Of a stretch of DNA of 30,454 bases, positions 7,687 through 13,652 are shown piece by piece. Every line of letters begins with the position of its first letter. The stretch's first letter is position 1. The notes beneath the pieces are model-generated. The model was not told the origin of the DNA and made no database searches. It worked only from the letters and a program-made list of their open reading frames with translations. The stretch covers positions 1-30,454 of the IMG/VR virus record IMGVR_UViG_3300046170_000202, one strand, 5' to 3'. This stretch comes from a virus. The position numbers and the translations under genes were made by a program.

Positions 7687-7985
7687 CTATTGCAATGAAA
7701 AACCTAGTTGAATCCGAAAGGTGGAGGCGAGCAGGTGTTTCAACATATTACCGAAAGTCTTTGGTTTTAGCGACAGTCTGCGAACCTGGTATCTCAACAG
7801 AAGATTTAGCTGCGGTAATCGGAACGACCCGTGGATGTATTAACACTGCTGTTAGCCATCTTGTTAAAAAGAACCTTCTTCGCAAGGAGCTGATAAAATC
7901 GACAAAGTTTGGCGAGCCGAGGAAGATTAGGATTTACCCTACGCCTTACGCTAAAGATCTAGCAAACATTATTGAAACAGTATGA
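7683..7985 (+). CDS. Winged helix-turn-helix protein
   Basis: The protein is 100 residues with a MarR/GntR-like winged-helix pattern: GISTEDLAAVIGTTRGCINT, then AVSHLVKKNLLRKELI and a basic wing (KFGEPRKIRIYPTP). It overlaps the stop of the exonuclease and the start of the next nuclease gene by four bases each. It is therefore co-translated with recombination functions and may be a regulator or a DNA-binding accessory. No direct target is visible. Confidence 0.6.
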   Translation: MTIAMKNLVESERWRRAGVSTYYRKSLVLATVCEPGISTEDLAAVIGTTRGCINTAVSHLVKKNLLRKELIKSTKFGEPRKIRIYPTPYAKDLANIIETV

Positions 7986-8287
7986 CACGCTACGCCAAAC
8001 GGGTGGACGCCAATCACTCAGAAGTGGTTGCGGAGTTTAAGGAGCTTCTGCCCGAGGCTAGCGTATTTGATTTATCGGGCGCGGGAAGAGGCATTCCTGA
8101 CATCCTCGTGGGCTTAAATGGGTTTAACTACCTTTTTGAGATAAAGGACGGCTCCAAGCCTCCCAGCGCCCGTAAATTAACTAAAGCTCAACAGGAGCTG
8201 CACTCGACCTGGAAAGGTCAAATATGCGTGGTCCACAACGCCGGCCAGATGCTGGCGGAGATCGCGAAAACACAAAACACAAAATGA
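7982..8287 (+). CDS. VRR-NUC domain nuclease
   Basis: This 101-residue protein is a minimal PD-(D/E)XK nuclease of the VRR-NUC type. GIPDILVGLNG holds Asp40, and YLFEIKDG holds Glu53 and Lys55. The supporting LTKAQQELHSTWKGQICVVH block and the sequence SGAGRGIPD are typical. Such stand-alone phage VRR-NUC proteins are thought to act on branched DNA, possibly as junction resolvases; that role is known for the family but not proved here. It overlaps genes on both sides by four bases. Confidence 0.8.
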   Translation: MTRYAKRVDANHSEVVAEFKELLPEASVFDLSGAGRGIPDILVGLNGFNYLFEIKDGSKPPSARKLTKAQQELHSTWKGQICVVHNAGQMLAEIAKTQNTK

Positions 8288-9045
8288 TTAAGATTAATAA
8301 ATGGTCTCAGCTATTTGAGAATGCTGACACAAGAAAGAGACAGAGACTTGGCTGGTTTTTATCCCCATCGGGCTGCGATTCTCGCGGATACAGACGACTA
8401 ATGAGGAAAGGGAAGGACGGCATAGTGGCGTTTGGGGTTTTCCAAGCACTTTGTCAGGTGATGGCCACTTACTCAAAGGAGACACGAGCGAGCGGTGAAT
8501 TTCGTAACTCGGATGGGAGTGGCATGGAAGTGGCAGACATCTGGGAGATAACCCGCATGGAAGTGGCAGATGACTGGCAGGTCATTGAGAACCTAAAAGA
8601 AGTGGGCTGGATTTCATTGATAAATCAACAATCTGCCACCTCCGTGCCACCTCCGTGCCACCCTCCTGCCACCTCCGTGCCAGATAATTCTGGAATTGTT
8701 AAAGGAGAAGGAGAAGGAGAAGAAGAAGGAGAAGGAGAAGTTTTTTGTCCACAAGTGGACGATAAACAGATTTTATCTCAATTATGGGAATTAGCTCCAA
8801 AACTATCCAGACAACGATCATCAAAGAAACAGGTTTGGGATGAATGGAAAAAGATCAAAAAACCAGAGCGGCCTACGCTAGACGAGCTACTGGCCGCGAT
8901 TGAAGCTTGGAAGCAGTGCGATCACTGGACTAAAGAAAATGGAGAATACCAGCAGGGTCTTCACCTTTGGATCAAAAGAATGAGATGGCAGGACTTGCCA
9001 GAAAGAAACACGGAAGGAGACGGAATCTATGTCGCTGAACTATAA
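8284..9045 (+). CDS. Phage replication protein (lambda O/DnaT-like organiser)
   Basis: Start ATG 8284 overlaps the VRR-NUC stop (ATGA), giving 253 residues. The N-terminal part has the winged-helix-like pattern of phage replication organisers (FGVFQALCQVMATYSKETRA, then ITRMEVADDWQVIENLKEVG). A low-complexity linker follows: a Pro/Ser/Thr stretch and then KGEGEGEEEGEGEVF. The C-terminal domain (about residues 165-250: ILSQLWELAPKLSRQRSSKK, then GLHLWIKRMRWQDLPER) resembles the helicase-loader-interacting end of such proteins. It precedes a DnaC-like ATPase, the layout of lambda O-P. The linker DNA holds iteron-like repeats and a purine tract, so the gene may carry the origin. Its function is inferred from context and domain layout. 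Confidence 0.7.
   Translation: MIKINKWSQLFENADTRKRQRLGWFLSPSGCDSRGYRRLMRKGKDGIVAFGVFQALCQVMATYSKETRASGEFRNSDGSGMEVADIWEITRMEVADDWQVIENLKEVGWISLINQQSATSVPPPCHPPATSVPDNSGIVKGEGEGEEEGEGEVFCPQVDDKQILSQLWELAPKLSRQRSSKKQVWDEWKKIKKPERPTLDELLAAIEAWKQCDHWTKENGEYQQGLHLWIKRMRWQDLPERNTEGDGIYVAEL
8522..8570 (+). repeat. 16-bp direct repeat carrying GTGGCA
   Basis: GCATGGAAGTGGCAGA occurs perfectly at 8522-8537 and 8555-8570, 33 bases apart. Its core GTGGCA is the reverse complement of TGCCAC, the core of the 11-bp tandem units at 8634-8683. These are therefore likely inverted copies of the same binding site. The repeat forces a MEVAD...MEVAD duplication in the protein. Confidence 0.6.
8634..8683 (+). repeat. 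Tandem 11-bp iterons, candidate origin of replication
   Basis: The unit TGCCACCTCCG is present at 8634-8644, 8645-8655 and 8667-8677. A variant (TGCCACCCTCC) lies at 8656-8666 and a partial copy (TGCCAG) at 8678-8683. They lie in the linker part of the replication gene, as the lambda ori iterons lie in gene O. The unit is not a multiple of three, so protein-level repetition does not explain the array. Confidence 0.6.
8701..8740 (+). repeat. 40-nt pure purine tract next to the iterons
   Basis: All 40 bases are A or G, built from GGAGAA/GAAGAA units, and are followed by six T (8741-8746). Such a tract can unwind easily or form triplex DNA. In lambda an A-rich element next to the iterons plays the unwinding role. 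It encodes the Gly/Glu linker of the replication protein. Confidence 0.55.
8745..8760 (+). promoter_or_regulatory. DnaA-box-like site within a palindrome
   Basis: TTGTCCACA at 8745-8753 differs from the DnaA box TTATCCACA at one base. It overlaps a perfect inverted repeat, GTCCAC-AA-GTGGAC (8747-8760). It directly follows the purine tract and lies 835 bases before a gene for a lone DnaA domain IV. Binding is inferred. Confidence 0.4.
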
Positions 9046-9598
9046 TGAAATAAAAACTTGGCTAGCAAAATGGGGATTCCCATCTCGCCACATCGCTAAT
9101 TTAATGCAGATGCACGGCGATGGGCTAGGGAAAGCGCTGGAGCTTGAGGAGCGAGTAATAGGCGGTGATTGTTTGCTAATTTTATGCGGCGATCGTGGGC
9201 CAGGTAAAACTCAGATAGCGACCAAATGGGCTGAGATGGCAGCTAAGCGTGACCAAGGAAGTCGATATTTTAAGACTCACGACCTGTTAGGAATAATTAA
9301 ACAACAGTTTGAAGATGATAGGCAGTTAAAAGGAAAAGCCCGCGAGACTCTCCAGCAGGCCAAGAAAGTGTCACTGCTTATTTTGGACGAATGGTCCGAG
9401 CTAGCAGGAACTGATTGGGAGCAGAGAACGCTAACTAACCTTATTGACCATCGCTACGACAACCTTTTAGCGACCGTCATCATTACGAATCACAAACCGA
9501 ATGAGGCAGCGGCAGCGGTCGGAAGATCTATTTGGTCAAGAGCCGAAGAGACTGGTGGAGTGGTCAATTGTAACTGGAAATCTTACCGAAACAAATGA
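9029..9598 (+). CDS. DnaC-like helicase loader ATPase
   Basis: This AAA+ ATPase loads the replicative helicase at the origin. The 189 residues show Walker A GDRGPGKT (residues 54-61), Walker B LLILDEW with Asp120-Glu121, and a sensor-1-like TVIITNHKP near residue 150. The N-terminal 45 residues are short compared with full DnaC and may carry the helicase-binding segment. ATG 9029 overlaps the end of the replication gene and has an AAGGAG site upstream. The phage probably relies on host DnaB, since no helicase gene is seen. Walker A has Arg-Gly-Pro rather than the common x-x-G-x-G, but Gly-Lys-Thr is intact. Confidence 0.82.
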   Translation: MSLNYNEIKTWLAKWGFPSRHIANLMQMHGDGLGKALELEERVIGGDCLLILCGDRGPGKTQIATKWAEMAAKRDQGSRYFKTHDLLGIIKQQFEDDRQLKGKARETLQQAKKVSLLILDEWSELAGTDWEQRTLTNLIDHRYDNLLATVIITNHKPNEAAAAVGRSIWSRAEETGGVVNCNWKSYRNK

Positions 9599-9864
9599 GC
9601 GATCAGGAAAATATCGATACCGCGACAGCCATCATACATTGTGTCTGCGATAAATATAGCTTGACTAGTAAAGAAATCTTAAGCAATACGCGAACTAACA
9701 GAATAGCTCACCCGCGCATGATTGCGATGGCGTTAATTAGAAGACACACAACATTTTCAACAACAAAGATAGCAGAAATCTTTAGAAAGAGAGACCACGG
9801 GACTGTCCTCCATGCCACTAAAAGGTTTGGACATATTAACATTATGGAACTTACTCATGCCTAG
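9595..9864 (+). CDS. Stand-alone DnaA domain IV-like DNA-binding protein
   Basis: The 89 residues correspond to only the C-terminal, DnaA-box-binding domain of DnaA. The signature block is PRMIAMALIRRHTTFSTTKI then AEIFRKRDHGTVLHATKRF; RDHGTVLHA (66-74) matches the bacterial DnaA domain IV signature RDHTTVLHA closely. The AAA+ ATPase domain is absent. It lies between the helicase loader and the phosphoesterase, overlapping both. It may bind phage origin boxes, compete with host DnaA, or guide the loader; these roles are inferred. Confidence 0.85.
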   Translation: MSDQENIDTATAIIHCVCDKYSLTSKEILSNTRTNRIAHPRMIAMALIRRHTTFSTTKIAEIFRKRDHGTVLHATKRFGHINIMELTHA

Positions 9865-10912
9865 ACCAAGATTAACCGAAGATGAGATGCAGGTGTTAAA
9901 ACGCCTGAGATCCGGCGGCGCAATGACAGCGCTTATGGAAGAGTGCGATGAGGCCGGCATATCGCCAAGCTCGGTTAAGCATTTCTGGTATAAATCAAAG
10001 CGCATCAGCCTTTTCTCCAAAGCTGAGAACCTTAGCCTAGATGAGCTATTTGAGCCGGTTCTGGCCGATCTCAGGAAATACTCGCCAAAGTTCAAAGCGT
10101 TCAAACGCAAGAAAATCAAAGATGCCCACTGCCTAATACTTGATCCATCGGACATCCACGTTGGAAAGCTGGCGGTTGAGGAAGAGACGGGCAGTAACTA
10201 CAACGTAAGAGAGGCTGTAGCCTGCGTGGATCGCGGGATTGATGACTTGCTGCGGATGTCGCAAGGCTGGGAGATCGACCAGGTTTATATGGTGATCGGT
10301 AACGATTGTCTACATATTGACAGCCAGCGCCCAGTCACGACAGCCGGAACGCCTCAAGACATGGATGGTCTCTGGTGGCAGTCTTTCATCCAATGCAAAG
10401 ATCTTATGGTCAGGGCGATTGAGAGGCTGCTGCCTTACGCTAATGTCACGGTAATTCATTGCCCCAGTAATCACGATTACGTCGCGGGTTGGATGCTCGC
10501 CCAAACGCTCAAAGCTTATTTCCGAAAAAGCAAAAACGTCACATTTGACATATCGGTCAATCATCGTAAATACGTCAGATTCGGATCAAATATGCTCGGA
10601 TTTAGCCACGGGGATGGAGCGAAACTGGCAGATACGCCATTGCTCATGGCCCAAGAAGAGCCAGAGATGTGGGCAGCTACCAAGCACAGGACGATTTATT
10701 TACATCACCTGCACCATCGATCCGTGACCAGATGGCAATCTGCGAAAGATTATATAGGAGTGACGGCTGAGCATATTAGATCGCCATCCGGCACTGATAG
10801 CTGGCATCACAAGAAAGGATACGTGGGAGTCCCAAGGTGCGTTGAAGCCTTTATTCATCACAATTCTGATGGACAAGTTGCGCGATTAACTCATCATATT
10901 AAGAATGGATAG
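9857..10912 (+). CDS. Calcineurin-like metallophosphoesterase
   Basis: The preferred start is ATG 9857 (MPRPRLTEDEMQVLKRLRSG, 351 residues); an upstream ATG at 9812 would overlap the DnaA-like gene much more. An N-terminal helix-turn-helix-like segment (residues 5-55) precedes the metallophosphoesterase core. Metal-binding motifs are LDPSDIHVGK (Asp99, His101), VIGNDCLH, CPSNHDYVAGW, GFSHGDG and LHHLHHR, in the expected order. Phage enzymes of this type are often found in replication modules and may process DNA ends or nucleotides, but the substrate is unknown. The stop overlaps the next small gene. Confidence 0.8.
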   Translation: MPRPRLTEDEMQVLKRLRSGGAMTALMEECDEAGISPSSVKHFWYKSKRISLFSKAENLSLDELFEPVLADLRKYSPKFKAFKRKKIKDAHCLILDPSDIHVGKLAVEEETGSNYNVREAVACVDRGIDDLLRMSQGWEIDQVYMVIGNDCLHIDSQRPVTTAGTPQDMDGLWWQSFIQCKDLMVRAIERLLPYANVTVIHCPSNHDYVAGWMLAQTLKAYFRKSKNVTFDISVNHRKYVRFGSNMLGFSHGDGAKLADTPLLMAQEEPEMWAATKHRTIYLHHLHHRSVTRWQSAKDYIGVTAEHIRSPSGTDSWHHKKGYVGVPRCVEAFIHHNSDGQVARLTHHIKNG

Positions 10913-11105
10913 AGAGATCAGGGAGGCTTATGCTTCGTTAAAGCCCTGCGTTAAATGCGACGGATACCCCCGCTTCAGATATGAACCAGGCGCGACCTTT
11001 TCTTATTGCGTTAGAAATACTTCAGACTGCCCATGTCTCGCGGCAGCGCCAGATTACGATCCGGCTGAATTAGCGAGACGAATTAACAATAAAAATAAAC
11101 AATGA
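10905..11105 (+). CDS. Small zinc-ribbon-like protein (Lar-like?)
   Basis: This 66-residue protein has Cys pairs that could bind zinc: KPCVKCDGYPRFRY, then SYCVRNTSDCPCL. It ends in DPAELARRINN, a helical tail like that of Lar-type restriction-alleviation proteins, which have the pattern LKPCPFCGG...C...C...W. The Trp of the Lar tail is missing, so the family call is tentative. It overlaps the phosphoesterase and the SSB-like gene. Confidence 0.5.
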   Translation: MDREIREAYASLKPCVKCDGYPRFRYEPGATFSYCVRNTSDCPCLAAAPDYDPAELARRINNKNKQ

Positions 11106-11464
11106 GCGAAAGCATGAAAATAACAGGAAGCCTCCATTTGCTGGGGGATACGCAGACATTTAACTCTGGATTCACTAAGCGTGAGTTTGTGGTGAAAGTG
11201 GACGACGGTAAATTTGACCAATTCATTAAGTTGGAGCTAGTCAAGGATCGCATCAAAGAGATTGACGAGGCCAAGGTCGGCGACGAGATCACGGTGCATT
11301 TCAACATCCGAGGCCGCGAGCATGACGGGAGGTTCTTCAACAATCTGGTCGCATGGCGTATCGAAAGCGCCTCGCCTGCCACAAACGATCCTGGCGAAGC
11401 TTACAAAGCTAAAGCAGCGGCACTAGACGCCAGCACTGCTGATGCTGACGAGATCCCGTTTTAA
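11102..11464 (+). CDS. DUF3127 single-stranded DNA-binding-like protein
   Basis: This 120-residue OB-fold-like protein has the DUF3127 pattern: TKREFVVKVDDGKFDQFIKL, then ELVKDRIKEIDEAKVGDEIT and VHFNIRGREHDGRFFNNLVAW. It ends in an acidic tip, DADEIPF, like the protein-interaction tail of bacterial SSBs. It likely covers single-stranded phage DNA during replication and recombination. It is the last gene of the replication block and overlaps the zinc-ribbon gene by four bases. Family level is firm, function is inferred from fold and tail. Confidence 0.8.
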   Translation: MSESMKITGSLHLLGDTQTFNSGFTKREFVVKVDDGKFDQFIKLELVKDRIKEIDEAKVGDEITVHFNIRGREHDGRFFNNLVAWRIESASPATNDPGEAYKAKAAALDASTADADEIPF

Positions 11465-11474
11465 AAATTAATAA

Positions 11475-11867
11475 ATGAATGAGTTGGCACTATTTGCAGG
11501 GGCTGGAGGAGGAATCCTTGGAGGTATGTTGCGAGGGTGGAGAACCGTTGCCGCCGTTGAAATCGAAGACTACCCAAGAAGGGTTCTTCTGCAACGGCAA
11601 GCTGACGGCCTCTTACCTAGATTCCCTGTCTGGGACGATGTGCGAACCTTCAATGGAACAGAATGGAAAGGGAAAGTTGACATTATTACCGGAGGGTTCC
11701 CCTGCCAAGATATTTCATGCGCCGGAAAAGGAGCTGGAATTGACGGCGAGCGAAGCGGTATGTGGGGAGAAATGGCGCGAATCATTGGTGAAGTTCGACC
11801 TAGACACGTTTTCGTGGAAAAACTCACCAATGCTTGTGGGAAGAGGTCTTGCCAGAGTTGTTGGTGA
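11475..11867 (+). CDS. Methyltransferase N-terminal ORF (motifs I-IV)
   Basis: As sequenced, the N-terminal ORF is 130 residues. It contains the S-adenosylmethionine site (ALFAGAGG) and the catalytic GGFPCQDIS. The last 15 residues (after FVE, about KLTNACGKRSCQSCW) are out of frame and not methyltransferase-like. Alone it would lack the target recognition region and should be inactive. Confidence 0.65.
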   Translation: MNELALFAGAGGGILGGMLRGWRTVAAVEIEDYPRRVLLQRQADGLLPRFPVWDDVRTFNGTEWKGKVDIITGGFPCQDISCAGKGAGIDGERSGMWGEMARIIGEVRPRHVFVEKLTNACGKRSCQSCW

Positions 11868-12316
11868 CCTTGCCAAAATGGGGTTTAATTCAAAATGGGG
11901 TATTGTGGGAGCGCACCACGTTGCCGCGCCTCACAAGCGCGACAGAGTCTGGATCATGGCCAACACCGAGAAGTTGCAGCGCGATGGCAGCAAGGATAAC
12001 GCCAGAAAGTTGCCACAATCCAAAGCGGCATCCCAATCTAGAAACAATGGTTGGGAGGGCGATGTGGCCAACACCTTCAGCAAGAGATTGGAAAGATTCT
12101 CCAGGGATGGCGAAAAGCTCAATAAATCAGGACGGGACAAAACGAAACCGGTTAGACCAACTACCTCGACAGATTTATCACGAAAACCAAACTGGTGGTC
12201 TTCTGAACCCAAATTGGGTAGAGTGGCTAATGGGGTGGCCTGTAGGGTGGACAGACTTAAAGCCATTGGAAACGGACAAGTTCCAGCAGTGGCAGCGCTT
12301 GCATGGGATATTTTAA
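11834..12316 (+). CDS. Overlapping-frame ORF with a second methyltransferase-like C-terminus
   Basis: A 160-codon ORF overlaps the methyltransferase 3' half in a third frame. It is not a random shadow: it carries SWPTPRSCSAMAARITPES, MWPTPSARDWKDS and LLNPNWVEWLMGWPVGWTDL followed by KPLETDKFQQWQRLHG. That pattern is familiar from the C-terminus of other phage cytosine methyltransferases. The same bases in frame 1 encode the equally recognisable RVDRLKAIGNGQVPAVAALA. One of the two is thus the displaced version of the other, or both are used. The N-terminal 40 residues are probably not translated separately. The family link comes from memory of these phrases and is not computed. Confidence 0.5.
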   Translation: MWEEVLPELLVTLPKWGLIQNGVLWERTTLPRLTSATESGSWPTPRSCSAMAARITPESCHNPKRHPNLETMVGRAMWPTPSARDWKDSPGMAKSSINQDGTKRNRLDQLPRQIYHENQTGGLLNPNWVEWLMGWPVGWTDLKPLETDKFQQWQRLHGIF

Positions 12317-12368
12317 GCAAAGGAAATCACGCCTTAGAATAAAAAACTAAAAAAGTTTAAAATAGGTG

Positions 12369-12396
12369 TTGACGTTGGTTATCAGTGTGTCATTGT
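12369..12396 (+). promoter_or_regulatory. Possible promoter after the methyltransferase
   Basis: TTGACG at 12369-12374 is followed after 16 bases by CATTGT (12391-12396), a poor -10. It lies in the 63-base gap before the next gene. The motif TATCAGTGTGT at 12380-12390 lies in the spacer and recurs as TATTAGTGTGT at 13218-13228, so an operator function is possible. Confidence 0.3.
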
Positions 12397-12405
12397 CCCC
12401 CTGAC

Positions 12406-12808
12406 ATGACAGTAATTATTAAAGAAAGCCAAGAGGCCCAAGACCTCAGAGAGATAACTGAAGACATCATTGACCCGCAAAGGGGCAATTAACCTCGCAA
12501 TGGTTAAGCCTCACTTGCCTAGCTATTATAGCTTTAAAGCAATCAAGAAGGCTTTGGATTATGACGAGATTCGCGTAGTGATAGAGTCGGCTCTTTACGG
12601 CTCTGATGAAGATTACGAATACATCGTTTCTTATTCTGATGAATACATCGGGTGCGTTGAAGAAAGCCACAAATGTTTTGAAGACGCCAAGCGAGATTTA
12701 GACGCATTAAGCGAAATGAAGGAAGAGGGGCTTACTATACTTCGCGCAAAAGTTGGCGGCGATTATACTCATGCGCTAAATGGCAATCAATGGATTAAAT
12801 TTTGCTAA
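12406..12808 (+). CDS. Unknown acidic protein, probable G-run frameshift near its start
   Basis: ATG 12406 opens MTVIIKESQEAQDLREITED but stops after 28 codons. The next frame carries a long ORF, with possible starts TTG 12470 and ATG 12500: MVKPHLPSYYSFKAIKKALD, then ALYGSDEDYEYIVSYSDEYI, ending at 12808. Removing one G from GGGG at 12482-12485 joins them as DIIDPQRAINLAMVKPHLP, giving one protein of about 133 residues. It is acidic and helical in its C-terminal half, with no known family. If the break is real, the working gene starts at ATG 12500. Confidence 0.5.
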
Positions 12809-12828
12809 AACACCAAACCACTAAGAAT

Positions 12829-13059
12829 ATGACAACACCATTAGACATCGCTTTTATTGAAATTCGCAAGTTTGAAAAGACTCTAAAACTAGATTTTGAT
12901 TACATTAGGTATGACGCTGACGCCGACACAATGTGGCTTACCCAAGAGGACGACGAGACAGCAATTATTTACCTTGATCCCCGCCGCTACGCTCACCTGT
13001 TTGCCCATGTAATGGACGACTTGACCGATTGCTACGGATATAAACAAATTGAACTTTAA
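12829..13059 (+). CDS. Small acidic protein, unknown
   Basis: ATG 12829 gives 76 residues; an upstream TTG at 12802 is less likely. The protein starts MTTPLDIAFIEIRKFEKTLK and continues FDYIRYDADADTMWLTQEDD and PRRYAHLFAHVMDDLTDCYG. It is strongly acidic and soluble, with no motif I recognise. It sits in a loose cluster of small genes between the methyltransferase and terminase; DNA-mimic or host-control roles are possible but not supported by a specific signal. Confidence 0.5.
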   Translation: MTTPLDIAFIEIRKFEKTLKLDFDYIRYDADADTMWLTQEDDETAIIYLDPRRYAHLFAHVMDDLTDCYGYKQIEL

Positions 13060-13064
13060 ACACA

Positions 13065-13145
13065 ATGAACATCCAAGAGATCATTCAGTCAGCTATTTTC
13101 GTAGCCATTTTAATCCTTATGGCATGGGCCGGAGGACAACCGTAA
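13065..13145 (+). CDS. Very small membrane peptide
   Basis: This 26-residue ORF, MNIQEIIQSAIFVAILILMA then WAGGQP, is essentially a single membrane helix. It starts five bases after the previous stop. Such tiny membrane peptides are common in phages and may affect host membranes or superinfection. Its translation is not proven, since the upstream sequence (TTTAAACACA) has no strong ribosome site. Confidence 0.35.
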   Translation: MNIQEIIQSAIFVAILILMAWAGGQP

Positions 13146-13152
13146 AAACACC

Positions 13153-13180
13153 TTGACGCTTTGTGAGAATTAGATACAAC
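13153..13180 (+). promoter_or_regulatory. Candidate promoter upstream of a short terminated transcript
   Basis: TTGACG (13153-13158), 16-base spacer, TACAAC (13175-13180). A start would fall near 13187, just before a small hairpin and a strong terminator at 13234-13269, so the transcript would be only about 80 nt unless it reads through into the terminase genes. Confidence 0.4.
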
Positions 13181-13186
13181 CTTTGG

Positions 13187-13269
13187 AGCAGCTTGCTGCT
13201 TTGTGTTTAATTCATATTATTAGTGTGTAACAACCGGTCTGAGTATTTAGTTGCTCAGGCCGGTTTTTT
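13187..13269 (+). ncRNA. Possible short RNA or leader before terminase
   Basis: Between a promoter-like site and a strong terminator lies about 80 nt with no ORF. It begins with a perfect inverted repeat, AGCAGC-TT-GCTGCT (13187-13200). It may be a small RNA, an attenuator leader for the late operon, or just the end of the early operon. Only structure is seen. Confidence 0.3.
13234..13269 (+). terminator. Rho-independent terminator between early and late genes
   Basis: A 10-bp stem (CCGGTCTGAG 13234-13243 with CTCAGGCCGG 13254-13263, one G-U pair) has a 10-base loop and is followed directly by six T (13264-13269). It separates the early gene block from terminase, 18 bases before the small terminase ATG. 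Confidence 0.9.
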
Positions 13270-13286
13270 GTGCTTATTCTAAGAGC

Positions 13287-13652
13287 ATGGCAGGAGGTAG
13301 GCCGACAAAATACAAACCAGAGTTCTGCGACATTGCTATTGAGTGCGGTAAGCAAGGCATGGGCAAGGCTGAGATCGCGTCTAAGCTAGGAGTCGTAAGG
13401 GAGACGCTATGGGATTGGGGCAACAAGAAGCCTGAGTTTTCTAACGCCCTAAAAAGAGCTTACGAGGAGGGGCTGTCTTGGTGGGAGCGTAAAGGGCGTG
13501 AGGCCACGTTTGGAGGGGTTGAGGGATTTAACTCTACTAGCTACATATTTCAGATGAAGAACCGCTTTAAGGAGGATTGGAGAGACAAGCACGATCACTC
13601 CGTAGAGGTCTCAGGAGAGATTGAGATCGTGATCGGAGGAGAGGATGAGTGA
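13287..13652 (+). CDS. terS: Terminase small subunit
   Basis: ATG 13287 (121 residues) is preferred over the TTG at 13251, which lies inside the terminator. The N-terminal helix-turn-helix region is typical: MAGGRPTKYKPEFCDIAIEC, then GMGKAEIASKLGVVRETLWD and WGNKKPEFSNALKRAYEEG. These proteins recognise the packaging site and recruit the large subunit. The C-terminal stretch with EVSGEIEIVIGGEDE resembles the oligomerisation and large-subunit-contact tail of this family. It overlaps the next gene by eight bases. The gene lies one small ORF before terL, the usual order. Confidence 0.8.
   Translation: MAGGRPTKYKPEFCDIAIECGKQGMGKAEIASKLGVVRETLWDWGNKKPEFSNALKRAYEEGLSWWERKGREATFGGVEGFNSTSYIFQMKNRFKEDWRDKHDHSVEVSGEIEIVIGGEDE

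Larger units (their letters stand above)
11475..12342 (+). pseudogene. C5-cytosine DNA methyltransferase, broken by one frameshift
   Basis: The enzyme would methylate cytosine in host or phage DNA, perhaps to avoid restriction. The N-terminal part starts at ATG 11475 in one frame: motif I ELALFAGAGGGILGGMLRG, and motif IV GGFPCQDIS with the catalytic Cys. It then reaches RPRHVFVE at 11817. The next frame continues NSPMLVGRGLARVVGDLAKM, APHKRDRVWIMAN (motif VIII) and RVDRLKAIGNGQVPAVAALA (motifs IX-X), ending at 12342. Removing one A from the A5 run at 11818-11822 joins them as VFVENSPML, restoring the motif VI ENS/ENV step. The repaired protein would be about 288 residues. A homopolymer indel suggests sequence error, but inactivation or programmed slippage cannot be excluded. 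Confidence 0.82.

Noticed and set aside
8701-8740. Purine tract as a CRISPR or mobile-element feature
   Set aside because: There are no spacers, no terminal repeats and no target duplications; it encodes the Gly/Glu linker and fits an origin element better.
9757-10155. 132-codon ORF on the minus strand opposite the phosphoesterase gene
   Set aside because: It is fully covered by well-supported + strand genes with family motifs, has no recognisable motif and no own promoter; all coherent genes in the window are on the + strand.
11834-11930. First part of the overlapping methyltransferase ORF as a separate gene start
   Set aside because: Its sequence there is the shadow of the conserved frame-1 region (GRGLARVVGDLAKMGF); only the part after about 11930 has independent motif content.
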